Notes: generated from the letters alone by a model not told the origin. 64,000 bases of DNA from Marixanthomonas ophiurae (GCF_003413745.1 NZ_QVID01000001.1:930001-994000), one strand, 5' to 3'; shown: positions 1 to 8,281, counted from the first letter of the stretch. Program-made: numbers and translations.

Positions 1-441
1 ACTATAGGACTGCAAGTTGCCCAAATCGACTTTAAAATTGGGCGTAATGGTTTTAAAGCTGAAGGTGTATTCTTTAAAATCTTTCCCTACCCCATCATAG
101 AGTTTACTCAGCTTTACTGTTACGGTGTATTCGGTGTCTGGTTTTAGGTATTCTGAAGGGTTGAAAATAAGAGTCCGACCGTTTTTTATGGTGAGTTTAC
201 CTTCAGTTTTGGGTGAGATTGCTACATAATCTTTATCAATTTCCTGGGTGAGTTCAAATTGTTCTAAAGGTTGTTGCAACTCAATACGAATAGGCTCTGC
301 AATGCTTTTGTTTCCGTAGGTATTATATGAAATATACTCTTTAAACTTAAAAAGATTATCGGTTTCTGAATGTTCTTTATCCCCGCAAGCGGAAAGAAAT
401 ACAATAGCGACTAGGGCAAATAAACAAGACAGATTTTTCAT
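1..441 (-). CDS. Alpha-2-macroglobulin-like lipoprotein, N-terminal fragment
   Basis: The reading frame starts at 441 and runs open to the window edge, so only the first 147 codons are present. The protein begins with a lipoprotein signal peptide (MKNLSCLFALVAIVFLSAC), placing the lipidated cysteine at residue 19. An Ig-like domain follows, with phrases such as PSEYLKPDTEYTVTV that resemble the first domain of bacterial alpha-2-macroglobulin (YfhM-like) lipoproteins of Bacteroidota, which usually exceed 1500 residues. Those proteins are thought to trap foreign proteases at the cell surface. The family call is inference from a short segment: the thioester and MG2 domains lie outside the window. 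Another large secreted Ig-domain lipoprotein is possible. Confidence 0.6.
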   Translation of the reverse strand, partial: MKNLSCLFALVAIVFLSACGDKEHSETDNLFKFKEYISYNTYGNKSIAEPIRIELQQPLEQFELTQEIDKDYVAISPKTEGKLTIKNGRTLIFNPSEYLKPDTEYTVTVKLSKLYDGVGKDFKEYTFSFKTITPNFKVDLGNLQSYS

Positions 442-526
442 AATTGATGGTTTTTAGCGTTCTTAAAAGTATAAAGAATGTGACCTAACAACAAACAAAA
501 GTCGCTGTTTTAGGGGGATAAAACGT

Positions 527-540
527 CCCTGATTTCAGGG
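527..540. repeat. Perfect 14-bp palindrome (CCCTGA-TT-TCAGGG)
   Basis: CCCTGATTTCAGGG is a perfect inverted repeat in the 259-bp spacer between the alpha-2-macroglobulin-like gene and the ABM gene. On the plus strand a weak T-rich stretch follows at about 547. It may be a terminator hairpin for the minus-strand pair ending at 701, or an operator. The rest of the spacer shows nothing clear. Confidence 0.4.
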
Positions 541-700
541 GTTTCAATTTTTTAAAAATATTGGAAGGAAGCTATTTATGAAACGGAAAAACGATTAAGC
601 TTCGTATTTGAAATTTTAACATTTAGGAAGAGTTTAACAAGCCTTTGCCCAATCTAGGTGTTTTTAGAAATGTACTTTATACATAGGTTTGGGGTAAGAA

Positions 701-1003
701 CTATTTTTTAAATTCATATTCTCGTTCCACTTTACAAATCCGCACTTTATACCAAGCATACCACTGTTTTCTACCTAATTTTTGAGCCATTTGATGGTCC
801 AGATTGGCTTTCCAGTTTTTAATGGCTTCAAGATTTTCCCAATAACTTACGGTTATTCCTATTTGGGATCGAGCACTTTCAATACCTAAATATCCCGGCT
901 GTTGTTTTGCAAGGCTTTCCATGGTTTGCGCCATTTCATCATAGCCTTTTATGGTTTCTGCTTGTTGACTGGTAAAAATAACTGCGTAATACGTTGAATC
1001 CAT
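701..1003 (-). CDS. ABM-domain (antibiotic biosynthesis monooxygenase-like) protein
   Basis: A 100-residue single-domain protein. The pattern YYAVIFTSQ, then GYDEMAQTMESLAKQQPGYLG, then VSYWENLEAIKNWKANLDH is typical of the dimeric alpha/beta-barrel ABM fold, whose members act as small monooxygenases or haem-degrading enzymes (HmoA type). No substrate can be read from the sequence, and many members have no known activity. It starts 1 bp after the stop of the upstream isoaspartyl peptidase, so the two are probably cotranscribed. The functional link between them is unknown. Confidence 0.8.
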   Translation of the reverse strand: MDSTYYAVIFTSQQAETIKGYDEMAQTMESLAKQQPGYLGIESARSQIGITVSYWENLEAIKNWKANLDHQMAQKLGRKQWYAWYKVRICKVEREYEFKK

Positions 1004-1004
1004 A

Positions 1005-2075
1005 TTATTCTTTATAAAGACCTATTTTTAAATCTCCTTCAGCATTCATATGAGCACGATACATGCCAGCGGTATTAAATTCCATAGAAACATTTCCATC
1101 TTTATCAATAGCAATGATACCACCATTACCGCCTAAGTCTGGTACTTTCTTCTGTATCACTTCTTGCGCAGCTTCTTGAAGCGTTACACCTTTATATTCC
1201 ATCATGGCCGAAATATCATGCGCGACCATGGCACGGATAAAATATTCACCCCAACCCGTTGAAGAAACAGCACACGTAGCATTGTTGGCATAGGTTCCGG
1301 CACCGATAATAGGTGCATCCCCAATACGGTTCCAGCGTTTATTGGTCATTCCACCCGTTGAGGTTCCAGCAGCCAAGTTTCCGTTTTTATCTAAAGCGGC
1401 ACAACCCACGGTACCAAATTTAGAATCTTTAATAAATGGATCGTCGGCGAAGGAAACTTTTGAGTCGTGATCCAATTCGGCTTTTTCTTTATCTTTAATC
1501 CGTTGTAAGGACTGAAATCTTTTTTCTGTGTAGAAATAAGAAGGATCTACCAGTTCAAACCCTTGTTCTTCTGCAAAGCGTTCGGCCCCTGTTCCGCTAA
1601 GCATTACGTGTGGTGAGTTGTTCATTACCGTTAACGCTAAGTTTATTGGGTTTTTAATCTGCGTAACGCCCGCAACGGCTCCTGCATTTAAAGTAGCACC
1701 ATCCATAACAGAAGCATCTAGCTCATTTGTTTCTTCATGAGTAAATACAGCTCCTTTTCCGGCGTTAAATAAAGGAGAGTTTTCCATAACATTAATGGTT
1801 TTGGTAACTGCTTCCATAGCAGAGCCACCATTTTTTAAAACAGTATGTCCTATTTTAATAGCTTCTTCTAATTTTATTTTATAAGCATTTTCTAACGAAT
1901 CACTCATGTTTTTTTTCAGGATGATTCCGGCTCCTCCATGGATTACAATTCCGAAGTTTGGTTCAGCTTTTTGTTTGGTTTTTGTTAATTTATCAGAATT
2001 TTCTGACACATTTTCTTCATTTTTACAGCTGAAAAGCACAAAAAACAGGATTAAAAGTGTTAAAGTTTTTTTCAT
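1005..2075 (-). CDS. Isoaspartyl peptidase / L-asparaginase (Ntn hydrolase), lipoprotein
   Basis: This 356-residue protein belongs to the plant-type asparaginase family, which hydrolyses beta-aspartyl dipeptides and asparagine. It is made as a precursor that cleaves itself before a catalytic threonine. The motif GTVGCAALDKNGNLAAGTS is present, putting the nucleophile at Thr222; the substrate loop GGMTNKRWNRIGDAPIIGAG follows and the N-terminal VIHGGAG is intact. A signal peptide ending in LFSC (Cys17) predicts a lipoprotein, so it probably acts in the periplasm on damaged peptides. It is the first gene of a two-gene unit with the ABM gene and is divergent from the CAP-domain gene. Confidence 0.92.
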   Translation of the reverse strand: MKKTLTLLILFFVLFSCKNEENVSENSDKLTKTKQKAEPNFGIVIHGGAGIILKKNMSDSLENAYKIKLEEAIKIGHTVLKNGGSAMEAVTKTINVMENSPLFNAGKGAVFTHEETNELDASVMDGATLNAGAVAGVTQIKNPINLALTVMNNSPHVMLSGTGAERFAEEQGFELVDPSYFYTEKRFQSLQRIKDKEKAELDHDSKVSFADDPFIKDSKFGTVGCAALDKNGNLAAGTSTGGMTNKRWNRIGDAPIIGAGTYANNATCAVSSTGWGEYFIRAMVAHDISAMMEYKGVTLQEAAQEVIQKKVPDLGGNGGIIAIDKDGNVSMEFNTAGMYRAHMNAEGDLKIGLYKE

Positions 2076-2180
2076 AACATGTTCAGTTTTAGGATGTACT
2101 AATATAATAGAAATTATAGTGTTTATAGAAGCTAACAGCTTTTTTAACGATGTTTTGTAATCGTAAAAATAACGTTAATT

Positions 2181-2210
2181 ATCGATTAAGTGCTTAATAA
2201 AATCGATTAA
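2181..2210. promoter_or_regulatory. Direct repeats ATCGATTAA, candidate operator
   Basis: The nonamer ATCGATTAA occurs at 2181-2189 and 2202-2210, start-to-start 21 bp (two helical turns), in the divergent spacer between the asparaginase and CAP-domain genes. A partial inverted copy (GTTAATTATCGAT) overlaps the first. This is a pattern seen in the sequence; no binding protein is known. Confidence 0.4.
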
Positions 2211-2235
2211 CTGTATTTTTTTGTAAGTTTTTTTC

Positions 2236-2243
2236 TATATTTG
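2236..2243 (+). promoter_or_regulatory. Promoter -7 element TATATTTG upstream of CAP-domain gene
   Basis: TATATTTG matches the Bacteroidota sigma-A -7 consensus TAnnTTTG, 38 bp before the start codon at 2282. No well-spaced -33 TTTG is seen. Confidence 0.5.
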
Positions 2244-2281
2244 ACTCAGCATCATGCCCCAAATTTGATGCCCCCGTACTT

Positions 2282-2791
2282 ATGAATCTACTAAAAACTA
2301 GCCTACTGGCAATGGTACTTTTTTGTACTGTGACATCATGTAGCAAAGACACAGATGTAATCGTTGAGGAAACACCAGAAGATTACACAATCGATTTAAA
2401 CCTTGCCAATGAAACCGACTGGGAGATGGCAAATGAAATTTTAGACCTTGTTAACCAGCACAGAGTATCTCAAGGGCTTACTCCTCTTAAACGTGATCAA
2501 CAATATGCTTCTGCGTATGCAGTAGATCACACCTTTTATATGATTGACCTTGAGGAAATTAATCACGATCATTTTGATGTTAGAAAAAAAGGACTGAAAG
2601 ACAGAGGCGCCAAAATCGTTGGTGAAAATGTGGCTTTTGGTTATCCAACAGCTGAGGAAGTGGTAAATGCTTGGATAAATAGTCCAGGTCACCTTGCTAA
2701 CATTGAAGGTAATTTCACTCATTCAGGTTTTGGAGTTATAGAAGCTCCTGACGGAAGAGTTTATTTTACTCAGCTTTTCTATAAAAAATAA
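2282..2791 (+). CDS. CAP-domain (SCP/PR-1-like) lipoprotein
   Basis: A 169-residue secreted protein with a lipoprotein signal ending TVTSC (Cys20), then one CAP domain from about residue 48 to the end. CAP signatures are visible: HDHF (His95/His97), GENVAFG (114-120), and W131-INSPGH followed by LANI. Bacterial CAP proteins are cell-surface or periplasmic and of largely unknown function; some bind lipids or are linked to adhesion. The gene stands alone, followed after 59 bp by the dioxygenase gene, and has its own -7 element. It is close to the minimal CAP size, with no extra domain. Confidence 0.88.
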   Translation: MNLLKTSLLAMVLFCTVTSCSKDTDVIVEETPEDYTIDLNLANETDWEMANEILDLVNQHRVSQGLTPLKRDQQYASAYAVDHTFYMIDLEEINHDHFDVRKKGLKDRGAKIVGENVAFGYPTAEEVVNAWINSPGHLANIEGNFTHSGFGVIEAPDGRVYFTQLFYKK

Positions 2792-2850
2792 TTCCCACTT
2801 TTTTGTTTATAGCTTTTGCCGTATTTTTATGGAAATATAAAAATACGGCT

Positions 2851-3387
2851 ATGGCTATTAAAAAACCTTTCAATCTTACTAAATGGGTAGAAGAAAACAG
2901 AGAACAACTTAAACCACCTGTTGGGAATAAAAACCTTTATAAAGATGCTGGCGATTATATTGTCATGATCGTAGCTGGCCCCAACGCTCGTAAAGATTAT
3001 CATTATAACGAAACAGAAGAGCTTTTTTATCAATTAGAAGGCGAAATTGAAGTACACGTTCAAGACGAAGGGAAAAAGAAAACGATGAAGCTAGGTCCTG
3101 GCGATATGTATTTACACCCTGCAAAAGTGCCACATTCTCCAGTTCGAAAAGAAAACTCTATTGGGCTGGTTGTAGAACGTAAACGTACAGATTTAGAAGG
3201 AAAAGATGGCCTTCTATGGTTTTGTGACAACTGCAACAATAAATTATATGAAGTGTATTTTGAATTGGACGATATTGAAAAAGATTTTCTGAAACACTTT
3301 AAACACTTTTACAATTCAAAAGAGCTTCGCACTTGTAAGAATTGTGGCACGGTAATGGAATCTGACGATCGATTTACTGCAGATTAG
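2851..3387 (+). CDS. 3-hydroxyanthranilate 3,4-dioxygenase
   Basis: A 178-residue cupin enzyme of the kynurenine pathway. It opens the ring of 3-hydroxyanthranilate to give 2-amino-3-carboxymuconate semialdehyde, the precursor of quinolinate or of catabolic products. The iron ligands expected from the characterised bacterial enzyme are at the same positions (His51, Glu57, His95), as is the second metal site in the C-terminal tail (Cys125, Cys128, Cys162, Cys165). The frame is open from 2803, but MAIKKPFNLTKW at 2851 is the family start. No other kynurenine gene is in the window; an aldehyde dehydrogenase follows after 96 bp. Confidence 0.95.
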   Translation: MAIKKPFNLTKWVEENREQLKPPVGNKNLYKDAGDYIVMIVAGPNARKDYHYNETEELFYQLEGEIEVHVQDEGKKKTMKLGPGDMYLHPAKVPHSPVRKENSIGLVVERKRTDLEGKDGLLWFCDNCNNKLYEVYFELDDIEKDFLKHFKHFYNSKELRTCKNCGTVMESDDRFTAD

Positions 3388-3438
3388 CACCTTGTTTTAA
3401 GATAATACCTTTAATTTCAAATTCTAACTTCGATTATG

Positions 3439-3446
3439 TACCTTCG
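3439..3446 (+). promoter_or_regulatory. Promoter -7-like element TACCTTCG
   Basis: TACCTTCG (TAnnTTTG with one change) lies 37 bp before the aldehyde dehydrogenase start at 3484. It suggests this gene has its own promoter in addition to any read-through from the dioxygenase gene. Confidence 0.35.
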
Positions 3447-3483
3447 CATTTATTAAAAATAGCGAACAAAATCTTATTAAAAT

Positions 3484-5037
3484 ATGTCAACAGTAGCCAC
3501 AAGCTTCGGTATTGAAGAAGCATTGAAAGAATTAGGATTAAACGAAACAAACAACGGTACTTCAACCGGTGCAAATTGGTTTTCTAATGGAGAGGAAATA
3601 GCGTCTTACTCCCCAGTAGATGGAAAATTGATAGGAAAAGTTTCTGCTACCACAAAAGAGGATTACGAAAAAGTAATTTCTACAGCAACAGAAGGCTTTA
3701 AGGAATGGAGACAACTTCCTGCTCCACAACGAGGAGAAATTGTAAGAAAATTTAATGATGAACTTCGTCGTTTAAAAGAACCTCTTGGAAAATTAGTTTC
3801 CTATGAAATGGGAAAAAGTTACCAAGAAGGTTTGGGTGAGGTACAAGAAATGATTGATATCTGTGATTTTGCAGTTGGGTTGTCTCGTCAGTTACACGGT
3901 TTAACCATGCACAGCGAGCGTCCAGGCCACAGAATGTACGAGCAATACCATCCGCTTGGTGTAGTTGGTATTATTTCAGCATTTAACTTTCCTGTAGCTG
4001 TTTGGAGCTGGAATACAGCTTTAGCTTGGGTTTGTGGAGATGCTTGTATTTGGAAAGGTTCAGAAAAAACCCCATTAACATCAGTGGCTTGTCAAAATAT
4101 TGCAGCACGTGTATTTTCTGAAAACGGCGTACCTGAAGGAATTTCTTGTTTAATTACAGGAGATTATACGGTAGGTGAAATGATGACTAAAGATGAGCGA
4201 GTTCCTTTAATTTCTGCTACTGGTTCTACCCGAATGGGAAAAATTGTAGCTAAAGAAGTTGCTGGCCGTTTAGGAAAAACATTACTAGAGCTTGGCGGAA
4301 ATAACGCCATCATTGTAACACCAGATGCAAATATTAAAAACACCGTAATCGGAGCTGTATTTGGCGCTGTAGGAACATGTGGGCAGCGTTGTACTTCTAC
4401 TCGTCGTTTAATTGTACACGAAGATGTATATGATAAAGTAAAAAGTGCTGTTGTAGATGCGTACAAGCAAATTAAAATAGGAAACCCATTAGACGAAAAC
4501 AATCACGTAGGTCCTCTTATCGATAAAGATGCCGTTAAAAACTATCAACATGCATTAGATAAAGTAGTAGAAGAAGGCGGTAAAATTTTAGTTGAAGGTG
4601 GCGTTTTAGAAGGCGAAGGTTACGAAAGCGGATGCTACGTAAAACCAGCCATTGCTGAAGCAGAAAATAGCTTTGAGATTGTACAACACGAAACGTTTGC
4701 CCCAGTACTTTACATTATGAAGTATAAAGGTGATGTCTCTGATGCACTTGAATTACAAAATGGAGTTCGTCAAGGACTTTCTTCAGCTATTATGACAAAT
4801 AACTTGCGAGAAGCAGAGCGTTTTCTTTCTGTAGAAGGATCTGACTGTGGAATTGCCAACGTAAATATCGGTACTTCTGGTGCAGAAATTGGTGGTGCTT
4901 TTGGTGGTGAAAAAGAAACCGGAGGCGGTCGTGAAAGTGGTAGTGATGCTTGGAAAGTGTATATGAGAAGACAAACCAATACCATTAACTACACAACGGA
5001 ATTGCCATTAGCGCAAGGAATCAAGTTTGATCTTTAG
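3484..5037 (+). CDS. Aldehyde dehydrogenase, ALDH7 (antiquitin) type
   Basis: A 517-residue NAD-dependent aldehyde dehydrogenase. Several blocks match the antiquitin family closely: PAPQRGEIVRK, SYEMGKSYQEGLGEVQEMID, IISAFNFPVAVW, ELGGNNAII and GTCGQRCTSTRRL with the catalytic Cys303. Family members oxidise alpha-aminoadipate semialdehyde in lysine breakdown (amaB/pcd type). Its place after the 3-hydroxyanthranilate dioxygenase could instead mean a semialdehyde of tryptophan breakdown, but that step normally uses a different subfamily (ALDH8). Lysine catabolism is therefore the better call. It is followed by a strong terminator. Confidence 0.9.
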   Translation: MSTVATSFGIEEALKELGLNETNNGTSTGANWFSNGEEIASYSPVDGKLIGKVSATTKEDYEKVISTATEGFKEWRQLPAPQRGEIVRKFNDELRRLKEPLGKLVSYEMGKSYQEGLGEVQEMIDICDFAVGLSRQLHGLTMHSERPGHRMYEQYHPLGVVGIISAFNFPVAVWSWNTALAWVCGDACIWKGSEKTPLTSVACQNIAARVFSENGVPEGISCLITGDYTVGEMMTKDERVPLISATGSTRMGKIVAKEVAGRLGKTLLELGGNNAIIVTPDANIKNTVIGAVFGAVGTCGQRCTSTRRLIVHEDVYDKVKSAVVDAYKQIKIGNPLDENNHVGPLIDKDAVKNYQHALDKVVEEGGKILVEGGVLEGEGYESGCYVKPAIAEAENSFEIVQHETFAPVLYIMKYKGDVSDALELQNGVRQGLSSAIMTNNLREAERFLSVEGSDCGIANVNIGTSGAEIGGAFGGEKETGGGRESGSDAWKVYMRRQTNTINYTTELPLAQGIKFDL

Positions 5038-5058
5038 TATCTAGATGTTAGACCGTTT

Positions 5059-5078
5059 GTCTGCCTGGATCGGCAGAC
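5059..5078. repeat. Short palindromic repeat GTCTGCC-6-GGCAGAC
   Basis: A 7-bp perfect inverted repeat (5059-5065 / 5072-5078) lies between the aldehyde dehydrogenase stop and its terminator. It resembles the scattered short palindromes common in flavobacterial intergenic DNA, of which another type sits at 16979-16998. Confidence 0.45.
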
Positions 5079-5097
5079 TCACTAATAGAATATAGAA

Positions 5098-5127
5098 AAA
5101 CCCGTTGCAAAATGCAGCGGGTTTTTT
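5098..5127. terminator. Rho-independent terminator after aldehyde dehydrogenase
   Basis: AAACCCGTTGCA pairs with TGCAGCGGGTTT across an AAA loop and is followed by a run of T. It lies between convergent genes, and the complementary A-run before the stem would let it serve the minus-strand desaturase too. Confidence 0.88.
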
Positions 5128-5182
5128 AATTTCGGTAATAAATAAATTTATGACCTTTTAGCGAAATGGTCTGTCTTCTCCT

Positions 5183-6172
5183 TTAAATTATTCCGTTTGG
5201 CTCTACCCATTTAAACAAGGTTTGATCTTGCGGAATGGAAATACGGTTAGCAATGCGTCGCATTCTACTTGGAAGCTTCATTAAATAATCACGAGCTTTT
5301 TCGGCTTCATCGTTTAGGGAATTTAGCTTGTCTATTTCCCAATACGTGTTTAGTTTTTCCATGATATCGATATAATCGAACGTAGTGTAAACGCCCAATC
5401 GCTGTGCGGCATTCGAGAAATTTTCAAAAGCGGAAGCAATTCCTTCGCCAGATTCACGTAAAAACTGCGCCGGCATGACGATTTTCTTTTTCATCATATC
5501 TTCATAAGCGAGAATCATTTCACTCGCATCATATTCCATAATGGTTTTTACAAATTCACGATACGCTAAATGGTGTCGCATTTCATCTCCTGAGATAAGC
5601 TTGCACATTTTAGCGAGCATCTTATTGTTTCTTTTTCTTGCCAATTGTCCCACACGTTTGTGTGAAATATTGGTTGCCAATTCCTGAAAACTCGTGTACA
5701 CAAAGTTTCTATAGGGATCGCGCCCGGTACCAATATCGAAACCATCATTAATCAAGTGGTGTGTGGTGATTTCAATCTCGCGCATATTAACCCGTCCGCA
5801 GAGATATAAATATTTGTTCAGTGTATCGCCATGACGGTTTTCTTCACCCGTCCATTGTCTAATCCATTTAGACCAGCCATCACGACCATGTTGATCAACG
5901 CCTTCCATATCCATTAGCCAAGATTCGTAAGTAGGTAAGGCTTCTTCAGTAACCATATCGCCTACCAAAACCACCCAAAAATCATATGGTAATTCTTTTG
6001 CTTCTTCCCGCATTTGGGTAAGCTCATCCATGTAATTTTCATTTTGAAGGTTAGGCAATAAGTCGTTAGGTTGCCAAATTTCTTCAACTGGAATTAAATA
6101 GTTTTTTACATAGTCATCTACCGATTTTTCAACCGTTTTCATGACTTCAAGACGTTTATTTTTAAGAATCAT
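5183..6172 (-). CDS. Acyl-ACP desaturase (soluble, di-iron)
   Basis: A 329-residue homologue of plant-type stearoyl-ACP 9-desaturases, which introduce a cis double bond into acyl chains on acyl carrier protein with O2 and ferredoxin. Both di-iron helix motifs are present: EENRHG (110-115) and DEMRHH (196-201). There are no membrane segments, as expected. An alternative start at Met11 (6142) would give a similar protein; the chosen start is the first ATG. It is monocistronic, ending 55 bp from the bidirectional terminator. It probably adjusts membrane fluidity. Confidence 0.93.
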   Translation of the reverse strand: MILKNKRLEVMKTVEKSVDDYVKNYLIPVEEIWQPNDLLPNLQNENYMDELTQMREEAKELPYDFWVVLVGDMVTEEALPTYESWLMDMEGVDQHGRDGWSKWIRQWTGEENRHGDTLNKYLYLCGRVNMREIEITTHHLINDGFDIGTGRDPYRNFVYTSFQELATNISHKRVGQLARKRNNKMLAKMCKLISGDEMRHHLAYREFVKTIMEYDASEMILAYEDMMKKKIVMPAQFLRESGEGIASAFENFSNAAQRLGVYTTFDYIDIMEKLNTYWEIDKLNSLNDEAEKARDYLMKLPSRMRRIANRISIPQDQTLFKWVEPNGII

Positions 6173-6282
6173 TCTTTTGTAATTTTGGGTATTCGAGAAA
6201 TTTAAGGTATTGTTTTTTCTGAAGAAAACATTTACTTACCGTAAAGATACGAAGCTATAAATTAAACTATACTAAAGTAGTC

Positions 6283-7008
6283 TTAATTTCTACCGTCTTC
6301 ATTAGGGTATAATTGCCACACAGGGTCACTTTGCCATACTTCTTTGGTATCAGCATTTATTACTGAAACAGCGCCTTTAAAAGCCGCCCCAGTATCTACA
6401 TTCCAAACATTGGCAAAATTGGCCGGTTTTGTAAAGCCAACACGTGTAACTGGGGTGTGACCAATGTAAATTTCTTTGAATAATTTTAAGCGTTTTGGGT
6501 AGGTATCATCTTCTTCTGAAATTGAATTATCGAGTGCACAGACCATCTCCCATAACGTTCTATCCCAATACACCATATTGGGGTAATATTCATATTCTGG
6601 ACCGTGAAGGTTGGTGAACCCGGCGTGTAGATAAAGTCGGTTTTCTTCATCTACAAAGTAATTTCGTAGGTTTTCAAGAAAATTGATATGCGCTTTAACT
6701 TCTCCTTCGGAAAGGTTTTCGTAGCTTTTTTTACTGGATTCGCCACCGTGTTGCAACCAAGTGGGGTTATTATCGCCTTTTTTCAGAAAATTATAAAGTA
6801 GCGCATCGTGATTACCACGAATAAAAACACATTCATATTTTTCAGAAAAATTGATTAAATACGAAATGGTTTCGGCACTTTCACTCCATCCATCAACATA
6901 ATCGCCCACAAAAATAAAACGGTCGTCCTGTTTTAAATCCATACGTTCAAAAACCTGTTTCAACCCTTTTAATCCTCCGTGAATATCACCAATAACTACT
7001 GTTCTCAT
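6283..7008 (-). CDS. Calcineurin-like metallophosphatase (PrpE/ApaH-like)
   Basis: A 241-residue PPP-family metallophosphoesterase with the signature blocks GDIHGG (7-12), GDYVDG and RGNHD, and the later histidines HAGF and GHTPV. Relatives are bis(5'-nucleosyl)-tetraphosphatases or Ser/Thr phosphatases, and the sequence does not separate these. Its start codon overlaps the stop of the upstream zinc-ribbon gene by 4 bp (ATGA), so the two are translationally coupled. This ties it to the zinc-ribbon and possibly the SPFH gene. Confidence 0.88.
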   Translation of the reverse strand: MRTVVIGDIHGGLKGLKQVFERMDLKQDDRFIFVGDYVDGWSESAETISYLINFSEKYECVFIRGNHDALLYNFLKKGDNNPTWLQHGGESSKKSYENLSEGEVKAHINFLENLRNYFVDEENRLYLHAGFTNLHGPEYEYYPNMVYWDRTLWEMVCALDNSISEEDDTYPKRLKLFKEIYIGHTPVTRVGFTKPANFANVWNVDTGAAFKGAVSVINADTKEVWQSDPVWQLYPNEDGRN

Positions 7009-8096
7009 ACGTTAGAAATATATACAATTGCAGCGATTATTAAAAGGATACCGAGGACTAAAAAGAAAATCTTCCAAAAAGAGTACGGTCTTTTTCCAGA
7101 TAGGGCTCCGGTCTGTCCATTTATAAAAAAATTGTATCGTTTTCCCTTAAACTTATAAGCACTTATATAAACGGGAAGCAGAATGTGCTTAAAGGTTTCG
7201 TCGCTTAACTTCATATCGATGGAATGTACGCGTTGCGTGTCCCCTCCAATATCCCGTCTTGCCCAGTTGTCGGCTATATTTCGGGCTTCTTTGGTAGCCC
7301 CTAAATGACCGTCTTGTAATGGAATCGTATATTTTTCGGTTACAAAACCTGCTAAAAAACTACTGTCAAAAGGCTGTAGTTCTTTTAAATTCCAATGAGC
7401 AACCTTAGAAGGAATAACTCCAGAGCGTTGTTTTGAAGCTTTAATTAAAGTATCATCTACAAATCCTGAAACATTACCAGAAGCTGGATACCAGCGGGTA
7501 CGCCTTTCTCGTACAGTACGTTTATTTTTTCCACTACCCACTGTTTTAGTTACATAATAATATTCACCTCGTTGTCCTGAATAATCGGCATACAATTGAG
7601 CATCGAAGGTCCAATACGGCGCGTAGAGTCCTTTGGTAAATTGCGGGTCGATGGCCGCTTTTTTTAAATCGTTTGGGGCAAACCACAGGCCTTTTACCCA
7701 TTTTTTAAAGATTTGATGTGCTTTTCCTTGGTTTATCTGAAATGGTAGTACTGCTCCTGGCAAAATCCAAGATTCTTTTTTAGCATCTTCAATAATGAGT
7801 GGCGAGCCGCAATACACACAATGTAGGGATTTGTAATTTTCTTCTATATGTTGCTCGGCGCCACAGCTTTTACATTGCAGCATCATTATTTCTTCGCTAT
7901 GCGATTGGCTGCCTAGCTTTTCTAGATATGGTTTTAGTTCAAGCTCTTCAAAAGTAGTTTTGGCAGGGTCTATTTCTTGTGTATAGCCGCAATAATCACA
8001 TTTTAAACTTGTCGTGCCTGGTGCATACCGAAGCTCCGCCCCACAGTTGACACAGGATTTTTTGAGTTCGGATTTTTGTTGTTTGGGTTGTTGCAT
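7005..8096 (-). CDS. Double zinc-ribbon membrane protein (YdjG-like)
   Basis: A 363-residue protein with two TFIIB-like zinc ribbons: Cys15/Cys18 with Cys33/Cys36, and Cys75/Cys78 with Cys93/Cys96. A central globular region with W/F/Y-rich blocks such as LYAPYWTFDAQLYADYSGQR follows, and a single C-terminal membrane helix (about 340-360). Databases often label such proteins primosomal or TFIIB-like, but the membrane anchor argues against a DNA role. The layout matches YdjG of the Bacillus pspA-ydjGHI membrane-stress operon, and an SPFH protein like YdjI lies directly upstream, which supports that reading. No PspA gene is present nearby. Confidence 0.75.
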   Translation of the reverse strand: MQQPKQQKSELKKSCVNCGAELRYAPGTTSLKCDYCGYTQEIDPAKTTFEELELKPYLEKLGSQSHSEEIMMLQCKSCGAEQHIEENYKSLHCVYCGSPLIIEDAKKESWILPGAVLPFQINQGKAHQIFKKWVKGLWFAPNDLKKAAIDPQFTKGLYAPYWTFDAQLYADYSGQRGEYYYVTKTVGSGKNKRTVRERRTRWYPASGNVSGFVDDTLIKASKQRSGVIPSKVAHWNLKELQPFDSSFLAGFVTEKYTIPLQDGHLGATKEARNIADNWARRDIGGDTQRVHSIDMKLSDETFKHILLPVYISAYKFKGKRYNFFINGQTGALSGKRPYSFWKIFFLVLGILLIIAAIVYISNV

Positions 8097-8132
8097 TTTC
8101 TATTATAAGAGGCTATGGACGGTCATCTCGAT

Positions 8133-8269
8133 GGTTTCGATACAATTTAAAGCGTTGCTTGGCAACGTTTTAAAATCACTCAACCATCTTAAATTGAGCA
8201 TTGTCTATGGTGGTTGAGTGATTTTGATATTTTTTGCAGAGCGAAAAATATCAAAATCGTATCGAAACC
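8133..8269. repeat. Cloverleaf repeat element, copy 1
   Basis: A 137-bp element between the SPFH and zinc-ribbon genes. The ends are perfect inverted repeats (GGTTTCGATAC / GTATCGAAACC). Inside are three hairpins: 8146-8174 (13-bp arms, one G-T pair, 3-nt loop), 8175-8222 (ATCACTCAACCA / TGGTTGAGTGAT, perfect 12 bp) and 8223-8255 (15-bp arms, one T-G pair, loop AGA). It could fold as a four-way cloverleaf. Related copies are at 10668, 33724, 54071 and 56469. Confidence 0.85.
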
Positions 8270-8281
8270 ACCAAAAACTAA

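Noticed and set aside
442-700. A small gene in the first spacer
   Set aside because: No frame with a start codon and sensible composition was found; only a palindrome is visible.
7005-8096. The zinc-ribbon protein as a primosomal or TFIIB-type DNA protein
   Set aside because: A C-terminal membrane helix and the SPFH gene next to it point to a membrane role.
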